NCBI RefSeq assembly: GCF_900105125.1
Contig: NZ_LT629750.1
Location: forward strand, 6,661,001-6,725,000
Length of the DNA stretch: 64,000 nucleotides
Source: Bradyrhizobium canariense
GTDB lineage: Bacteria; Pseudomonadota; Alphaproteobacteria; Rhizobiales; Xanthobacteraceae
Direction of reading: 5' to 3'
The translations under genes and the position numbers were made by a program. Shown here one piece after another: positions 36,135 through 45,828 of the stretch. Position 1 is the stretch's first letter, and each line of letters begins with the position of its first letter. Below the pieces are notes generated by a model. It had not been told where the DNA came from. It searched no databases and saw nothing but the letters and a program-made list of their open reading frames with translations.

Positions 36135-37610
36135 ATGTCGGATATCGCAGTTGATAAGGTGTCGGAGCCGATCGCGCTGAAGGCGCGATTGAATGAAGAC
36201 TGGCTTGCGGTCGTGATCGGTCTTTTGGTCTTTGTCGCAGCCCTCTTCAGTATTGCAGGAACCGACCTCTTGGGCTGGGCGGTCAATACGTCGGTCTATA
36301 CCGACGTGACGAAGGCGCTCGCGCCAATCGCCAAGACCTACGCCTGGCTCGGCGGAGGCGGCGCGTTGCTCGCGACCTATGCCGCGTTGCTGATTGTGTT
36401 GAGCGCGGGTGTCGCGACGCTCGGCGCAGACGTTAAAAAATTCGCCGTCGCATTCACTGCCGTATTCGTGCTTGCCTATGCAAGCTGGATCCTCGGCAGT
36501 TACGCGTATATTGCGGCAGTGACGCCGGCAGAGCAGCAGAAATTCGGCATCGCCTGGTCGCTCAAACTGACCAATGAAGGCGGCTTCGTCGTCGCACTTC
36601 TGGTCGGGCTCGTCATCGCCAATTTCTTTCCGCGGCTCGCGACGTGGCTGAAGGAGGCCATCCGGCCCGAACTCTACATCAAGATCGCGATCGTTATCCT
36701 CGGTGCGACGGTCGCGGTGACGGCGGCGAGCCGGTTGAATCTCGCGTCCTCACTGCTGTTGCGCGGCGCCGCGGCGATCGTCGAGGCGTATCTGATCTAT
36801 TGGTCTGTGATCTATTACATCTCGCGCAAATGGTTCGGCTTCAGCCGCGAGTGGTCGGTGCCGCTCGCATCGGGCATTTCGATCTGCGGCGTAGCGGCGG
36901 CGATCGCAACCGGCGGCGCGATCCGGGCGAGGCCGGCGGTGCCGGTGCTGGTGTCTTCGCTGGTGGTCGTCTTCGCGGTCGTTGAAATCCTGATCCTGCC
37001 GTTTCTGGCTCAAACTTTTCTCTGGCAGGAGCCGCTGGTGGCGGGCGCCTGGATCGGTCTCGCCATCAAGACCGATGGTGCGGCGGTCGCGGGCGGTGGC
37101 ATCACCGAATCGCTGATCATGGCGAAGGCGGCCGCCGAAGGCATCCACTATCAGCCGGGCTGGATCCTCGCGACCACCACGACCGTGAAGATCTTCATCG
37201 ACATCTTCATCGGGATATGGGCGTTCATCCTCGGCTACATCTGGACCAACCATATCGACAAGGGGACAGACAAAGCAAAGCCATCGGAAATCTGGCAGCG
37301 ATTCCCGAAATTCATTCTCGGCTTTATCTTCGTCTTCGCCGTCTCGCTGTGGCTCGCGGTAGGATCGACCCCGGAGATTACGAAAGCGCTTCCTGCGGCG
37401 GCAGGCGAGGCCAATGTCTTCCGCGTGATTTTCTTCATCCTGACCTTCTTTTCGATTGGCGTGCTCTCGGATTTCCGCAAGCTCTGGCAGCAGGGCTTTG
37501 GCAAGCTTGCGGCGGTCTATTTCGTCAGCCTGTTCGGATTCGTGATCTGGGTCGGACTCCTGATTTCCTGGCTGTTCTTCAGCGGCGTCAAGCCGCCGCT
37601 CGCAAGCTGA
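36135..37610 (+). CDS. YeiH/UPF0324-type putative sulfate exporter, extended
   Basis: 491 residues with about 12 membrane segments. VPLASGISICGVAAAIATGG (about 252-271) is the YeiH/UPF0324 signature, and GAWIGLAIKTDGAAVAGGG and the LATTTTVKIFIDIFIGIWAF segment fit the conserved core. Usual members are about 340-350 residues, so this one has extra segments, including one near the N-terminus and one between VKIFID and the last helices. Family name suggests sulfonate or sulfate export, which is not demonstrated here. A ribosome binding site GGGGGAAG precedes the ATG. Confidence 0.82.
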   Translation: MSDIAVDKVSEPIALKARLNEDWLAVVIGLLVFVAALFSIAGTDLLGWAVNTSVYTDVTKALAPIAKTYAWLGGGGALLATYAALLIVLSAGVATLGADVKKFAVAFTAVFVLAYASWILGSYAYIAAVTPAEQQKFGIAWSLKLTNEGGFVVALLVGLVIANFFPRLATWLKEAIRPELYIKIAIVILGATVAVTAASRLNLASSLLLRGAAAIVEAYLIYWSVIYYISRKWFGFSREWSVPLASGISICGVAAAIATGGAIRARPAVPVLVSSLVVVFAVVEILILPFLAQTFLWQEPLVAGAWIGLAIKTDGAAVAGGGITESLIMAKAAAEGIHYQPGWILATTTTVKIFIDIFIGIWAFILGYIWTNHIDKGTDKAKPSEIWQRFPKFILGFIFVFAVSLWLAVGSTPEITKALPAAAGEANVFRVIFFILTFFSIGVLSDFRKLWQQGFGKLAAVYFVSLFGFVIWVGLLISWLFFSGVKPPLAS

Positions 37611-37631
37611 TTGTTTGAAGAGGAAAATCCC

Positions 37632-37787
37632 ATGTCGCAACCAGACCTCAAGAACGAACTCGCCACCGCCCCTGTGGAACCCTTGCTGCCGGTCGAGAAG
37701 AAACTGATCGGCTGGAGTCTCGGAATTGGAATCGTGTTGCTGGCGGTGCTGATCGCCGTCAATCACTTCGTCCCGATCCAGCTTTGA
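37632..37787 (+). CDS. small single-pass membrane protein, 51 aa
   Basis: ATG at 37632 after GAGGAAAATCCC, 21 nt after the stop of the YeiH-type gene. Residues 1-24 are hydrophilic (SQPDLKNELATAPVEPLLPVEKK) and 25-46 form one membrane helix (LIGWSLGIGIVLLAVLIAVNHF). Too short for many gene finders, but the spacing, RBS and following terminator make it real. It may be an accessory subunit of the transporter. Confidence 0.7.
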   Translation: MSQPDLKNELATAPVEPLLPVEKKLIGWSLGIGIVLLAVLIAVNHFVPIQL

Positions 37788-37814
37788 CGCGACTTCTGGC
37801 GCGGTAAAAGCTGG

Positions 37815-37852
37815 CGCGCTCGGTCCGACGGCGGTCGGATCGAGCGCGTTTG
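37815..37852 (+). terminator. Rho-independent terminator
   Basis: CGCGCTCGGTCCGAC (37815-37829) pairs with GTCGGATCGAGCGCG (37834-37848) with one mismatch and the loop GGCG; TTTGTTT follows. It ends the transporter operon. Confidence 0.8.
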
Positions 37853-38133
37853 TTTATGCTAACAGGGAATTTGCCCCAGCCGGTTCGATTGCGCTTTTGT
37901 GCGCGGAGGCCCAGGTTCCGCCGCCTAATTTATGATTAAGGGTTTGGCGGGTCTGAAGGCCCGAGAAAAATGGCCTGCAATCCATTGTCCTTCGGCAACA
38001 AATGCTTCGCCACCAAAGCGTTGAAGAGTGCGCCATTGCTATTTTTGCAGGGCACTCGACACTCTCGAAAGGCAACACCATCATTCCCAAAATCGAATGC
38101 CGCGTGATGCTGCGGCATTCCCAGGAGATCGTG

Positions 38134-39084
38134 ATGCGACGCCGGCAATTTCTGCAGCTTTCCCTTGGAACCGTGACCGCTGCCGCGCTGTCGCGGCAGG
38201 GGAATGCACAAGAAAGCGTCAAGGAAATCCGCATCGGCTATCAGAAGAACGGCGTGCTCGTGATCGCGCGGCAGCAGGCTGCGCTTGAGAAGCATTTCGC
38301 GCCACAAAAGATTGACGTTAAGTGGGTCGAGTTTTCCTCGGGACCGCCGATGCTCGAAGCGATGAACGTCGGCAGTGTCGATTACGGCGCAGTCGGCGAT
38401 TCCCCGCCGGTGTTTGCGCAGTCGGCGGGAGCCAACCTTGTCTACGCCGCGGGTCAGCCGATCACCAACGGGCAGGGCATCCTGGTCCAGAGCCAATCGC
38501 CGATCCGCACCATTGCGGATTTGAAAGGCAAGCGCGTCGGTTTCACCAAGGGTTCCAGCGCGCATAACATCATCGTGCAGACCCTCGAAAAAGCTGGTCT
38601 GACCTACGCCGATATCACGCCGGTCTATCTCACGCCGCCGGATGCGGGACCGGCATTTGCCAATGGCAGCATCGACGCCTGGTCGATCTGGGATCCATAC
38701 TTCGCGATCGGCGAGACCAAGCAGAACGGCCGCGTCCTCGTCAACGCTTCTGAAATCACCAAGACCAACTCATTCTATATCGCCAACCGCGACTTTGCTA
38801 AAAACCATGGCGCTGTTCTGCAGCAGATCATCGACGTCACGTCCTCGACAGCGAAGTGGGCGGAAGCGCACCGCGACGAGGTTGCAAAATCGCTGAGCGC
38901 CGTCACCGGCATCCCCCTTGATATCCAGACCGTCGCGGCCAACCGCTCGTCCTTTGCGGTGGGTCCGATCACCGATGACATCATCGCGACCCAGCAGGGC
39001 GTTGCCGATCGATTCTTCAAGCTCGGTCTCATTCCGAAACCGGTCGTGGTTCGCGACGCGGTCTGGAAGCCGGTGCAGACCTGA
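38134..39084 (+). CDS. ssuA: aliphatic sulfonate ABC transporter, substrate-binding protein (first copy)
   Basis: Binds sulfonates in the periplasm for the SsuBC transporter. The ATG at 38134, with AGGAG 6 nt upstream, gives 316 residues; the frame continues upstream without support. MRRRQFLQLSLGTVTAAAL is a twin-arginine-type signal (RRQFL). The mature part opens with EIRIGYQKNGVLVIARQQ and includes SSGPPMLEAMNVGSVDYGAVGDSPPVFAQSAGAN, KRVGFTKGSSAHN and [12 protein letters not shown], the SsuA family pattern. First gene of an operon; the second copy follows in 34 nt. Confidence 0.92.
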   Translation: MRRRQFLQLSLGTVTAAALSRQGNAQESVKEIRIGYQKNGVLVIARQQAALEKHFAPQKIDVKWVEFSSGPPMLEAMNVGSVDYGAVGDSPPVFAQSAGANLVYAAGQPITNGQGILVQSQSPIRTIADLKGKRVGFTKGSSAHNIIVQTLEKAGLTYADITPVYLTPPDAGPAFANGSIDAWSIWDPYFAIGETKQNGRVLVNASEITKTNSFYIANRDFAKNHGAVLQQIIDVTSSTAKWAEAHRDEVAKSLSAVTGIPLDIQTVAANRSSFAVGPITDDIIATQQGVADRFFKLGLIPKPVVVRDAVWKPVQT

Positions 39085-39118
39085 GCCGATTTCCCTCATC
39101 CCGCGAACGAGGATCAAA

Positions 39119-40072
39119 ATGATGCGTTGGTTTAAGAAGGTAATTGCGGTCGCGGTGCTGTCGATGAGCACGGCTTTGGCCGGCGTCGGCGCGACCTACG
39201 GCCAGGACAAGGTCGTGCGCATCGGCTACCAGAAATACGGCAAGCTGGTGCTGCTCAAGAGCAAGGGAACGCTGGAGCCGAGGCTGAAGGCGCTGGGCTA
39301 TGACGTCAAGTGGACGGAATTTCAGTTCGGTCCGCCGCTGCTGGAGGCGATCAATGTCGGCGCAATTGATTTCGGCAACACCGGCGAGACGCCTCCGGTG
39401 TTTGCGCAGGCGGCCGGTGCGCCGATCCGCTACGTAGCCTACGAGCCGCCAGCGCAGAAGGGTGAAGCCATTCTGGTCCAGAAGGACAGCCCGCTGAAGA
39501 GCGTGGCCGACCTTAAGGGTAAGAAAGTCGCGGTGGCCAAGGGCTCGAACGCACATTACCTGCTCGTGAAGGCCCTCGAGAAGGCAGGCATCAAATACGA
39601 GGACATTACGCCGGTCTATCTTGCGCCGGCCGACGCGCGCGCGGCGTTCGAAACCGGGGCGGTGGACGCATGGTCGATCTGGGATCCGTATCAGTCCGCA
39701 GCGGAGACGACGCTGGGCGCCAAGACCCTGACCGATGCCACCGGACTGGTTCCCAATACGCAGTTCTATTTGTCGTCGCAGAAATTCATCGAGACCGAGC
39801 CCAAGGTACTCGACACCGTGCTCGATGAATTGCGCGGGGTCGATGCATGGGCGCAAGCGGACATTCACGCGGTCGCCGAGCAGTTGAGCCCGTCAGTTGG
39901 ACTGCCGGCGCCGGTGCTTGAAGTTGCGCTGAAGCGGCAGTCCTACGGCATCAAGCCGATCGACGACCAGGTTCTGGTCGATCAGCAGAAGCTGGCGGAC
40001 ACGCTCTACCGCTTGAAGCTGGTCCCGATCCAGGTGCGCGTATCGGACATTGCAAGGAAGTCAGGCTCATGA
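39119..40072 (+). CDS. ssuA: aliphatic sulfonate ABC transporter, substrate-binding protein (second copy)
   Basis: 317 residues from the ATG at 39119 (GAGG upstream). A Sec signal peptide [28 protein letters not shown] precedes [19 protein letters not shown]. The core shares [33 protein letters not shown] and [15 protein letters not shown] with the first copy, yet the sequences differ over most of their length. Two SsuA-like proteins with different signal types feed one permease here; they may have different sulfonate preferences. Stop overlaps the ssuD start (ATGA). Confidence 0.92.
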   Translation: MMRWFKKVIAVAVLSMSTALAGVGATYGQDKVVRIGYQKYGKLVLLKSKGTLEPRLKALGYDVKWTEFQFGPPLLEAINVGAIDFGNTGETPPVFAQAAGAPIRYVAYEPPAQKGEAILVQKDSPLKSVADLKGKKVAVAKGSNAHYLLVKALEKAGIKYEDITPVYLAPADARAAFETGAVDAWSIWDPYQSAAETTLGAKTLTDATGLVPNTQFYLSSQKFIETEPKVLDTVLDELRGVDAWAQADIHAVAEQLSPSVGLPAPVLEVALKRQSYGIKPIDDQVLVDQQKLADTLYRLKLVPIQVRVSDIARKSGS

Positions 40073-41238
40073 ACTCGCAACAGAATCCTGCCAATATCCT
40101 CTGGTTCCTGCCGACCCATGGCGACGGACATTACCTCGGCACCACGACCGGCGGCCGCAATGTGAACTTCAATTACCTGCGCCAGATCGCGCAGGCTGCC
40201 GACCAGCTCGGCTATTTCGGCGTGCTGCTGCCGACCGGGCGAAGCTGCGAAGATTCCTGGGTGGTCGCCTCCGCTGTCGCGCCATGGACCGAACGGCTGC
40301 GTTATCTGGTCGCCGTGCGCCCCGGCCTGCAATCGCCGAGCGTGGCCGCGCGCATGACTGCGACGCTTGACCGCGTGTCGAACGGACGGCTGCTGATCAA
40401 CGTCGTCACCGGCGGTGATCCCGTCGAGAACAAAGGCGACGGCATCTTCCTCGACCATAACGAGCGCTATGCCGTGACGCGGGAGTTCCTCAACGTCTAC
40501 AGCGATCTGCTCGCCGGCAAGACGGTCGACTTCGAGGGCAAGCACATCCACATCGAGGATGGCCGCCTGTTGTTCAAGCCGGTGCAGTCGCCGCGGCCGC
40601 CGCTTTATTTCGGCGGATCGTCGGATGCCGGCATCGATGTCGCGGTCGACACCGTCGATAAATATCTGACATGGGGCGAGCCGCCGGCGCAGGTGGCCGA
40701 GAAGGTCAACCGCGTCAAAGCAGCCGCCGCCAAGCGCGGGCGCAAGCTCTCTTTCGGCATCCGCCTGCATGTGATCGTCCGCGAAACCAATGCGGAAGCC
40801 TGGAAGGCCGCCGACGATCTGATCAAGCATGTCACGGATGAGACCGTCGCCTCGGCGCAGAAGATATTCGCGCGGATGGACTCGGTCGGCCAGCAGCGCA
40901 TGTTGCAGCTGCATGGCGGGCGCCGCGACAAGCTCGAGATCAGCCCCAATCTCTGGGCCGGTGTCGGGCTGGTGCGTGGCGGCGCCGGAACGGCGCTGGT
41001 CGGCGATCCCCAAACGGTCGCAGAGCGCATCAGGGAATATCAGGACGTCGGCATCGATACGTTCATTTTGTCAGGCTATCCGCATCTTGAAGAAGCCTAT
41101 CGCTTTGCCGAGCTGGTATTTCCGCTGCTGTCGCTGGCGCAGCCGGACAATGTGACGCCGCTTCGCGTCAACACCGGGCCGTTCGGCGAGACCATCGCCA
41201 ACGAACACCGGCCGCTGGTGAAGGCATCGCAATCATGA
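40069..41238 (+). CDS. ssuD: FMNH2-dependent alkanesulfonate monooxygenase
   Basis: Cleaves alkanesulfonates to aldehyde and sulfite with FMNH2 and O2, releasing sulfur for assimilation. 389 residues, close to the family. [52 protein letters not shown] and NVVTGGDP (about 110-117) are characteristic SsuD stretches. It begins in the ATGA overlap with the second ssuA and its stop overlaps the ssuC start, so translation is coupled. The reduced flavin would come from the flavin reductase at the operon end. Confidence 0.95.
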   Translation: MNSQQNPANILWFLPTHGDGHYLGTTTGGRNVNFNYLRQIAQAADQLGYFGVLLPTGRSCEDSWVVASAVAPWTERLRYLVAVRPGLQSPSVAARMTATLDRVSNGRLLINVVTGGDPVENKGDGIFLDHNERYAVTREFLNVYSDLLAGKTVDFEGKHIHIEDGRLLFKPVQSPRPPLYFGGSSDAGIDVAVDTVDKYLTWGEPPAQVAEKVNRVKAAAAKRGRKLSFGIRLHVIVRETNAEAWKAADDLIKHVTDETVASAQKIFARMDSVGQQRMLQLHGGRRDKLEISPNLWAGVGLVRGGAGTALVGDPQTVAERIREYQDVGIDTFILSGYPHLEEAYRFAELVFPLLSLAQPDNVTPLRVNTGPFGETIANEHRPLVKASQS

Positions 41239-42041
41239 GCCTGATCGAAAGTCTTCCGCGCGTTCGTAGTCTGCGGCTGCCGCGGGCCGATGGCCTGATC
41301 CAATGGATCGTACCGCTGGTTATAGTGTTGGTGTGGCAGGTGGCCTGCGTCACCGGCTTTGTGTCGTCGCGGGTGCTGCCGGCGCCGACCGATGTGGCGT
41401 TGGCGGGATGGAAGCTGCTGCTGTCGGGTGAACTCGAGCGCAACATCTGGGTCAGCTTCTGGCGCGCCAGCGTCGGCTTTGTCATCGGCGGCGGCATTGG
41501 CTTTGCCTTCGGTCTCGCCAACGGCCTGTCGCAGCTCAGCAACAAGCTGACCGACACCACGCTTCAGATGGTGCGCAATATTCCGCATCTTGCGCTGATA
41601 CCGCTTGTCATCCTCTGGTTCGGCATCGACGAGTCCGCCAAACTGTTTCTGGTCGCGCTCGGCGTCTTCTTTCCGATCTACCTCAACACGCTGCATGGCA
41701 TTCGGACCGTCGACCCGCAGTTGATCGAGATGGGACGCATCTACGGCATGACCGACGGCGAACTGTTCCGTCGGGTGATCTTCCCGGGCGCGTTGCCCTC
41801 AATCTTCGTCGGCATACGCTTTGCGCTTGGCATCATGTGGCTGACACTGATCGTGGCGGAAACCATCGCCGCGTCGTCGGGCCTCGGCTACATGGCGATG
41901 CAGGCGCGGGAATTCATGCTGATCGACGTCGTGGTGCTCAGCATCCTGATCTACGCCCTTCTTGGCAAGCTTGCCGACAGCGCCTCGCGTGCGCTGGAGC
42001 GGCTGACCCTGTCCTGGCATCCGGCCTTCCAGAAACATTGA
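41235..42041 (+). CDS. ssuC: aliphatic sulfonate ABC transporter permease
   Basis: 268 residues with about six membrane segments; the cytoplasmic loop [33 protein letters not shown] (about 172-204) holds the EAA-type motif that docks to the ATPase. Start overlaps the ssuD stop by 4 nt. Moves sulfonates from SsuA across the inner membrane. Length is usual for SsuC. Confidence 0.94.
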   Translation: MSLIESLPRVRSLRLPRADGLIQWIVPLVIVLVWQVACVTGFVSSRVLPAPTDVALAGWKLLLSGELERNIWVSFWRASVGFVIGGGIGFAFGLANGLSQLSNKLTDTTLQMVRNIPHLALIPLVILWFGIDESAKLFLVALGVFFPIYLNTLHGIRTVDPQLIEMGRIYGMTDGELFRRVIFPGALPSIFVGIRFALGIMWLTLIVAETIAASSGLGYMAMQAREFMLIDVVVLSILIYALLGKLADSASRALERLTLSWHPAFQKH

Positions 42042-42049
42042 GAGTGCAC

Positions 42050-42895
42050 ATGCAAGAAGCCCTCCGCTTTCTTCCGTCCGATGCCGAGCCGGTGGATCGT
42101 GCGGATTTCATCGAACAGGCGCGGCTCGCGCGGAATGGGTCGGAAGCCCCGGCCCGCGGGCTTCCGCTCACCGTTCGTGGCCTGCGCAAGTCGTTCGGAC
42201 ATAACGACGTGCTGCGTGGCATCGACCTGCATATTCCCGCCGGCCAGTTCGTGGCGATCGTTGGCCGCAGCGGCTGCGGCAAGAGCACTCTGTTGCGCCT
42301 GATCGCCGGTCTGGAGACCGCCGACGCCGGCACCGTCAGCTTTGGCGAGGAAATGCGCGCCGGCGATATCCGAGTGATGTTCCAGGAGCCGCGTCTGCTG
42401 CCATGGGCGCGGGTGCTGTCGAATGTCGAGGTCGGTCTTGGCCGCGGCCGCGCGTCTCCGGACGCGCAAGCCCGCGCGGAAAAGGCGCTTACCGAGGTGG
42501 GCCTCGGCGACAAGCGAGACCAGTGGCCGGCGGTGCTGTCCGGCGGGCAGAAGCAGCGCGTGGCGCTGGCGCGCGCGCTGGTCAGCCATCCCCGCATCCT
42601 GGCGTTCGACGAGCCGCTGGGCGCGCTCGATGCGCTGACGCGGATCTCGATGCAGCGGCTGCTGGAGCGGGTCTGGCACGATCAGTCTTTCACCGCGATC
42701 CTCGTCACCCACGACGTCTCGGAAGCGGTTGCGCTGGCGGACCGCGTACTGGTGATCGAAGAGGGCCGTATCGCCCACGACATCAACGTCGACATCGCCC
42801 GTCCGCGCCGCCGCGGCTCGGCCGATCTCGCGGCGCTGGAAGGTTCGATCCTGCGCGAGCTTCTGCAATCGGCGGATGATCCATCAGAGCAGTGA
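42050..42895 (+). CDS. ssuB: aliphatic sulfonate ABC transporter ATP-binding protein
   Basis: 281 residues from the ATG at 42050; the longer frame upstream overlaps ssuC and lacks conserved sequence. Walker [10 protein letters not shown] (72-80), Q-loop FQEPRLLPW (111-119), signature LSGGQ (163-167), Walker B ILAFDEP (183-189) and a VTHD switch histidine. Energises SsuC. It follows ssuC by 8 nt. The first 38 residues are a hydrophilic extension before the [11 protein letters not shown] core. Confidence 0.94.
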   Translation: MQEALRFLPSDAEPVDRADFIEQARLARNGSEAPARGLPLTVRGLRKSFGHNDVLRGIDLHIPAGQFVAIVGRSGCGKSTLLRLIAGLETADAGTVSFGEEMRAGDIRVMFQEPRLLPWARVLSNVEVGLGRGRASPDAQARAEKALTEVGLGDKRDQWPAVLSGGQKQRVALARALVSHPRILAFDEPLGALDALTRISMQRLLERVWHDQSFTAILVTHDVSEAVALADRVLVIEEGRIAHDINVDIARPRRRGSADLAALEGSILRELLQSADDPSEQ

Positions 42896-42903
42896 GACAG
42901 TCC

Positions 42904-43485
42904 ATGAACTCCATCGTCCGCAACATCACCGCCATCAGCGGTATTTCTACTGACGATTTTCGCGGCGCCATGCGCCATCTGACCGGTGGCGTCAGCGTGA
43001 TTACGGCAGGACGCGGCAAGGACATCACGGGCATGACGGTGACGTCGGTATCGTCGCTGTCGGTCGAGCCGCCAACCCTGATCGTGAGCATTAACCGGGA
43101 AGCGTCGTCATGGCCGCTGGTCAAGCGCCATGGCTTCTTCGGCGCCAACATCCTCGCCGCCGATCAGCTCGAGGTCGCCGAGCGGTTTGCCGGCAAGGAC
43201 GGGCTCAAGGGCGCGGAACGTTTTGCGGGCGCGCAATGGACCACGCGCATATCCGGCGTGCCGCTTCTCGTTGGCGCGCTGTCGGCGATCGATTGCGCGG
43301 TCGAGCAGGCGATCGAGCGGCATTCCCATGTCATCGTGATCGGGCGTGTGCTGGATATCCAGCGCTCCCCGCGAACCGCGGCACTGGCCTATTGGCAGGG
43401 ACGCTATGTTGCGGTGGATCAGGATGAAGATGCGGCGAGGCTCGCGGAGGTCAGCGTGCCGCTGGCGCATGCGCGCGCAGGATAG
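42904..43485 (+). CDS. flavin reductase-like protein
   Basis: 193 residues from the ATG at 42904; the frame can also start at a GTG at 42892 overlapping ssuB. FRGAMRHLTGGVSVITAG, ITGMTVTSVSSLSVEPPTLIVSINREASSWPLVKRHGFFGANILA is the flavin-reductase domain of the HpaC/FRP type. It probably supplies FMNH2 to SsuD, in place of an ssuE gene (an NADPH-dependent reductase of a different fold), which is not in the operon. Last gene of the ssu operon. Confidence 0.88.
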   Translation: MNSIVRNITAISGISTDDFRGAMRHLTGGVSVITAGRGKDITGMTVTSVSSLSVEPPTLIVSINREASSWPLVKRHGFFGANILAADQLEVAERFAGKDGLKGAERFAGAQWTTRISGVPLLVGALSAIDCAVEQAIERHSHVIVIGRVLDIQRSPRTAALAYWQGRYVAVDQDEDAARLAEVSVPLAHARAG

Positions 43486-43668
43486 AGCAGCTATCGCGTT
43501 CGCCGGTTCCGTTCTTTCGCGAAAGATGGCTTTTTCGCCACTGGCCGCCTAAATAGCCCTGAGGAATCCTGCGATGCGGGATTGGCCGGGAGAAGCAGGC
43601 GTGAAACGCAATTTTTTACAGGTCGTCATCGGGGTTGCGGATTTCGCTCAACGCAGCGTTATCGCCTG

Positions 43669-43824
43669 ATGAAACGCCTTGCGATTTGGGTGTTTTATGC
43701 CGTCGGCGCGCTGGCGATCGGTTATCTCGCGCTCTACGCCTATGTGACATTCACCGGGCGCGATTTGCAGCCCGGCGATCCCATTCACATTTTCCGCAAG
43801 CCCGGCGCGCCCGATTATTCGTAG
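43669..43824 (+). CDS. small membrane protein, 51 aa
   Basis: A short open frame (ATG at 43669) encoding a signal-anchor helix LAIWVFYAVGALAIGYLALYAYVTF and a hydrophilic tail GRDLQPGDPIHIFRKPGAPDYS. The RBS is poor, and an in-frame start 29 codons earlier exists, so the start is uncertain. The protein-like composition, with a periplasmic tail, argues for a real gene, but evidence is weak. Confidence 0.45.
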   Translation: MKRLAIWVFYAVGALAIGYLALYAYVTFTGRDLQPGDPIHIFRKPGAPDYS

Positions 43825-43898
43825 CATGACGTGATGGTGAAGAGCCACCGGATCGGTGCCAATGTCCGGATGGTAGGAGCCGCGAATTATCCGCGACC

Positions 43899-44000
43899 GT
43901 CATTCCGGGATGGTCCGAAGGACCAGACCTCAGATGCGCAATTGCGCATCGGGGAATCTCGAGATTCCGGGTTCGATGCTTTGCGTCGCCCCGGAATGAC
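43899..44000. repeat. intergenic repeat, family B, copy 2 (inverted)
   Basis: GTCATTCCGGGATGGTCCGA at the left and GTCGCCCCGGAATGAC at the right are inverted ends. Read on the minus strand it matches the copy at 3209-3305: GTCATTCCGGGGCG, ACCCGGAATCTCGAGA, GATGCGCAATTGCGCATC. It lies just before the flbD stop. Confidence 0.75.
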
Positions 44001-44038
44001 GTCATCGGGCGCACATTTCGCAATGACAGCGGTGGCGA

Positions 44039-45418
44039 TTAACCCGCCGCAGCCATCCGTTGATAGTCGCCGGCTCCGGCGGGGGTGATCGGCAATCCGC
44101 CGTCGGCATATTCGTTGAGCTTGTTGCGCAGCGTGCGGATCGAAATGCCCAGGATATTCGCGGCGTGGGTGCGATTGCCGAGGCAGTGCTTCAAGGTCTC
44201 CAGGATGAGATCGCGCTCGACGTCGGCGACGGTGCGACCGACCAGCGCGCGGGTGACCTGTTCAGCGGCGAAGGTGGCGTGCGCGACCGCGGGCACGGTC
44301 TTGGTGAGGTCAAGACGGTCGCCGTCCGGCGTCATGATGGCCTCGACGCCGATTTCGTCGCCTTGCGACATCAGCACCGCGCGATGGATGGTGTTTTCCA
44401 GTTCGCGGACGTTGCCCTGCCAGCGGTTGGTTGTCAGCACGCGGCGCGCATCGGCGGAGATCGGCCGTGTCGGCAGGCCGTTGGCGTCGGCATATTTCTT
44501 GGCGAAATGCTGCGCCAGTTCGAGAATATCCGCCGGCCGTTCGCGCAGCGGCGGGATCTTCAGATTGACGACGTTGAGCCGGAACAGCAGGTCTTCGCGG
44601 AATGTGCCCTCGCGCACGGCGTCGGCCAGATTGCGGTTCGAGGTCGCGATGATGCGGATATCGACCGGCACCGGCCTGACGCCGCCGACGCGATCGATCA
44701 CGCGCTCCTGGATCGCGCGCAGCAATTTGGATTGCAGCCGGACGTCCATTTCGGAGATTTCGTCCAGCAGCAGGGTACCGCCGGTGGCTTCCTCGAATTT
44801 TCCGATGCGCCGCGCCACGGCGCCGGTGAAGGCACCCTTCTCATGTCCGAACAATTCGGATTCGAGCAGATGCTCGGGGATCGCCGCGCAATTGATGCTG
44901 ATGAACGGCCGCTTGGCGCGGTGGGAACGGGTATGGACGTAGCGCGCCAGCACCTCCTTGCCGGTGCCGGATTCGCCGGTGATCATGACCGAGGCGTCGG
45001 AGCCCGCGACCTGTTGCGCCAGCTTGATCACCCTGGCCATCGCTTCATCGCGATAGATCATGTCGCGGGAATCGTTGGCGACGGCGGCGAGCACCGCGGC
45101 GATCAGTTCCGGTTCGGGCGGCAGCGGGATGTATTCCTTGGCGCCGGCGTGGATCGCGGCCACGGCCGCGCGCGCGTCGCTGGAGATGCCGCAGGCGACG
45201 ATCGGCACGTGAATGTGTTCCGCCTCGAGCCGCATCACCAGGTCGCGGATGTCGAGGGCGACGTCGACCAGCAGCAGGTCGGCGCCCTTGCCGCTGCGCA
45301 AGACGCGCATCGCCTGTTCGTGGTCCTCCGCATGGGTCACGGAAGCGCCGTTGTCCATGGCGATCTTGGTGGCTGTCGTAAGCTGGCCCTTCAATGTGCC
45401 AACGATGAGAAGCCGCAT
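44039..45418 (-). CDS. flbD: sigma-54-dependent flagellar regulator FlbD
   Basis: 459 residues. An N-terminal receiver-like domain keeps a possible acceptor D52 but lacks the acidic pocket (LIVGTLK), as in Caulobacter FlbD. AAA+ motor: Walker A GESGTGKE (148-155), GAFTGA (195-200) contacting sigma-54, Walker B LLLDE (216-220). A Fis-type helix-turn-helix closes the protein (HCLGNRTHAANILGISIRTLRNKL). It activates class III/IV flagellar genes and represses fliF in Caulobacter; the same is inferred here. Last gene of fliF-fliG-fliH-fliN-flbD. Confidence 0.95.
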   Translation of the reverse strand: MRLLIVGTLKGQLTTATKIAMDNGASVTHAEDHEQAMRVLRSGKGADLLLVDVALDIRDLVMRLEAEHIHVPIVACGISSDARAAVAAIHAGAKEYIPLPPEPELIAAVLAAVANDSRDMIYRDEAMARVIKLAQQVAGSDASVMITGESGTGKEVLARYVHTRSHRAKRPFISINCAAIPEHLLESELFGHEKGAFTGAVARRIGKFEEATGGTLLLDEISEMDVRLQSKLLRAIQERVIDRVGGVRPVPVDIRIIATSNRNLADAVREGTFREDLLFRLNVVNLKIPPLRERPADILELAQHFAKKYADANGLPTRPISADARRVLTTNRWQGNVRELENTIHRAVLMSQGDEIGVEAIMTPDGDRLDLTKTVPAVAHATFAAEQVTRALVGRTVADVERDLILETLKHCLGNRTHAANILGISIRTLRNKLNEYADGGLPITPAGAGDYQRMAAAG

Positions 45419-45474
45419 GGTAATCTCCTGTCCGTCTGTCGGCGCCGGTTATGCGCCGCGTCGTTAAAGGGGCC

Positions 45475-45825
45475 TCAGGCGCGTTCCGCCTTGATGATTT
45501 CCGTCATGGTCACGCCAAGCTTGTCTTCCACCAGAACCACTTCGCCACGCGCCACCAGCCGGTTGTTGACATAGATGTCGATGGATTCGCCGACGCGGCG
45601 GTCGAGTTCGAGCACGGTGCCGGGGCCGAGCTTCAGCAATTCGCCGACATCCATCTTGGAGCGGCCGAGCACGGCCGAAACCTGGACCGGCACGTCGAAC
45701 ACGGCCTCCAGATCGGCGGCAATGCGCGCGGCATTTTCGTCTTCATTATACCCCACGTCATCGATGCCAGGCGTATCGGCGGCGTTGAGATCCGGAAGCG
45801 GGACCTGTGCGTCGGTGTCACTCAT
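45475..45825 (-). CDS. fliN: flagellar motor switch protein FliN
   Basis: 116 residues; the C-terminal 75 form the SpoA fold, with VPVQVSAVLGRSKMDVGELLKLGPGTVLELDRRVGESIDIYVNNRLVARGEVVLVEDKLGVTMTEI split over it, typical of FliN. It makes the C-ring with FliG and FliM. The gene starts 3 nt after the fliH stop and lies 56 nt before flbD. Confidence 0.95.
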   Translation of the reverse strand: MSDTDAQVPLPDLNAADTPGIDDVGYNEDENAARIAADLEAVFDVPVQVSAVLGRSKMDVGELLKLGPGTVLELDRRVGESIDIYVNNRLVARGEVVLVEDKLGVTMTEIIKAERA

Positions 45826-45828
45826 GGC

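Noticed and set aside
35909..36154. Plus-strand frame before the YeiH-type gene
   Set aside because: No RBS; overlaps the real start; not protein-like.
41837..42049. Upstream extension of ssuB
   Set aside because: It overlaps the conserved end of ssuC; sequence before 42050 is not ABC ATPase-like.
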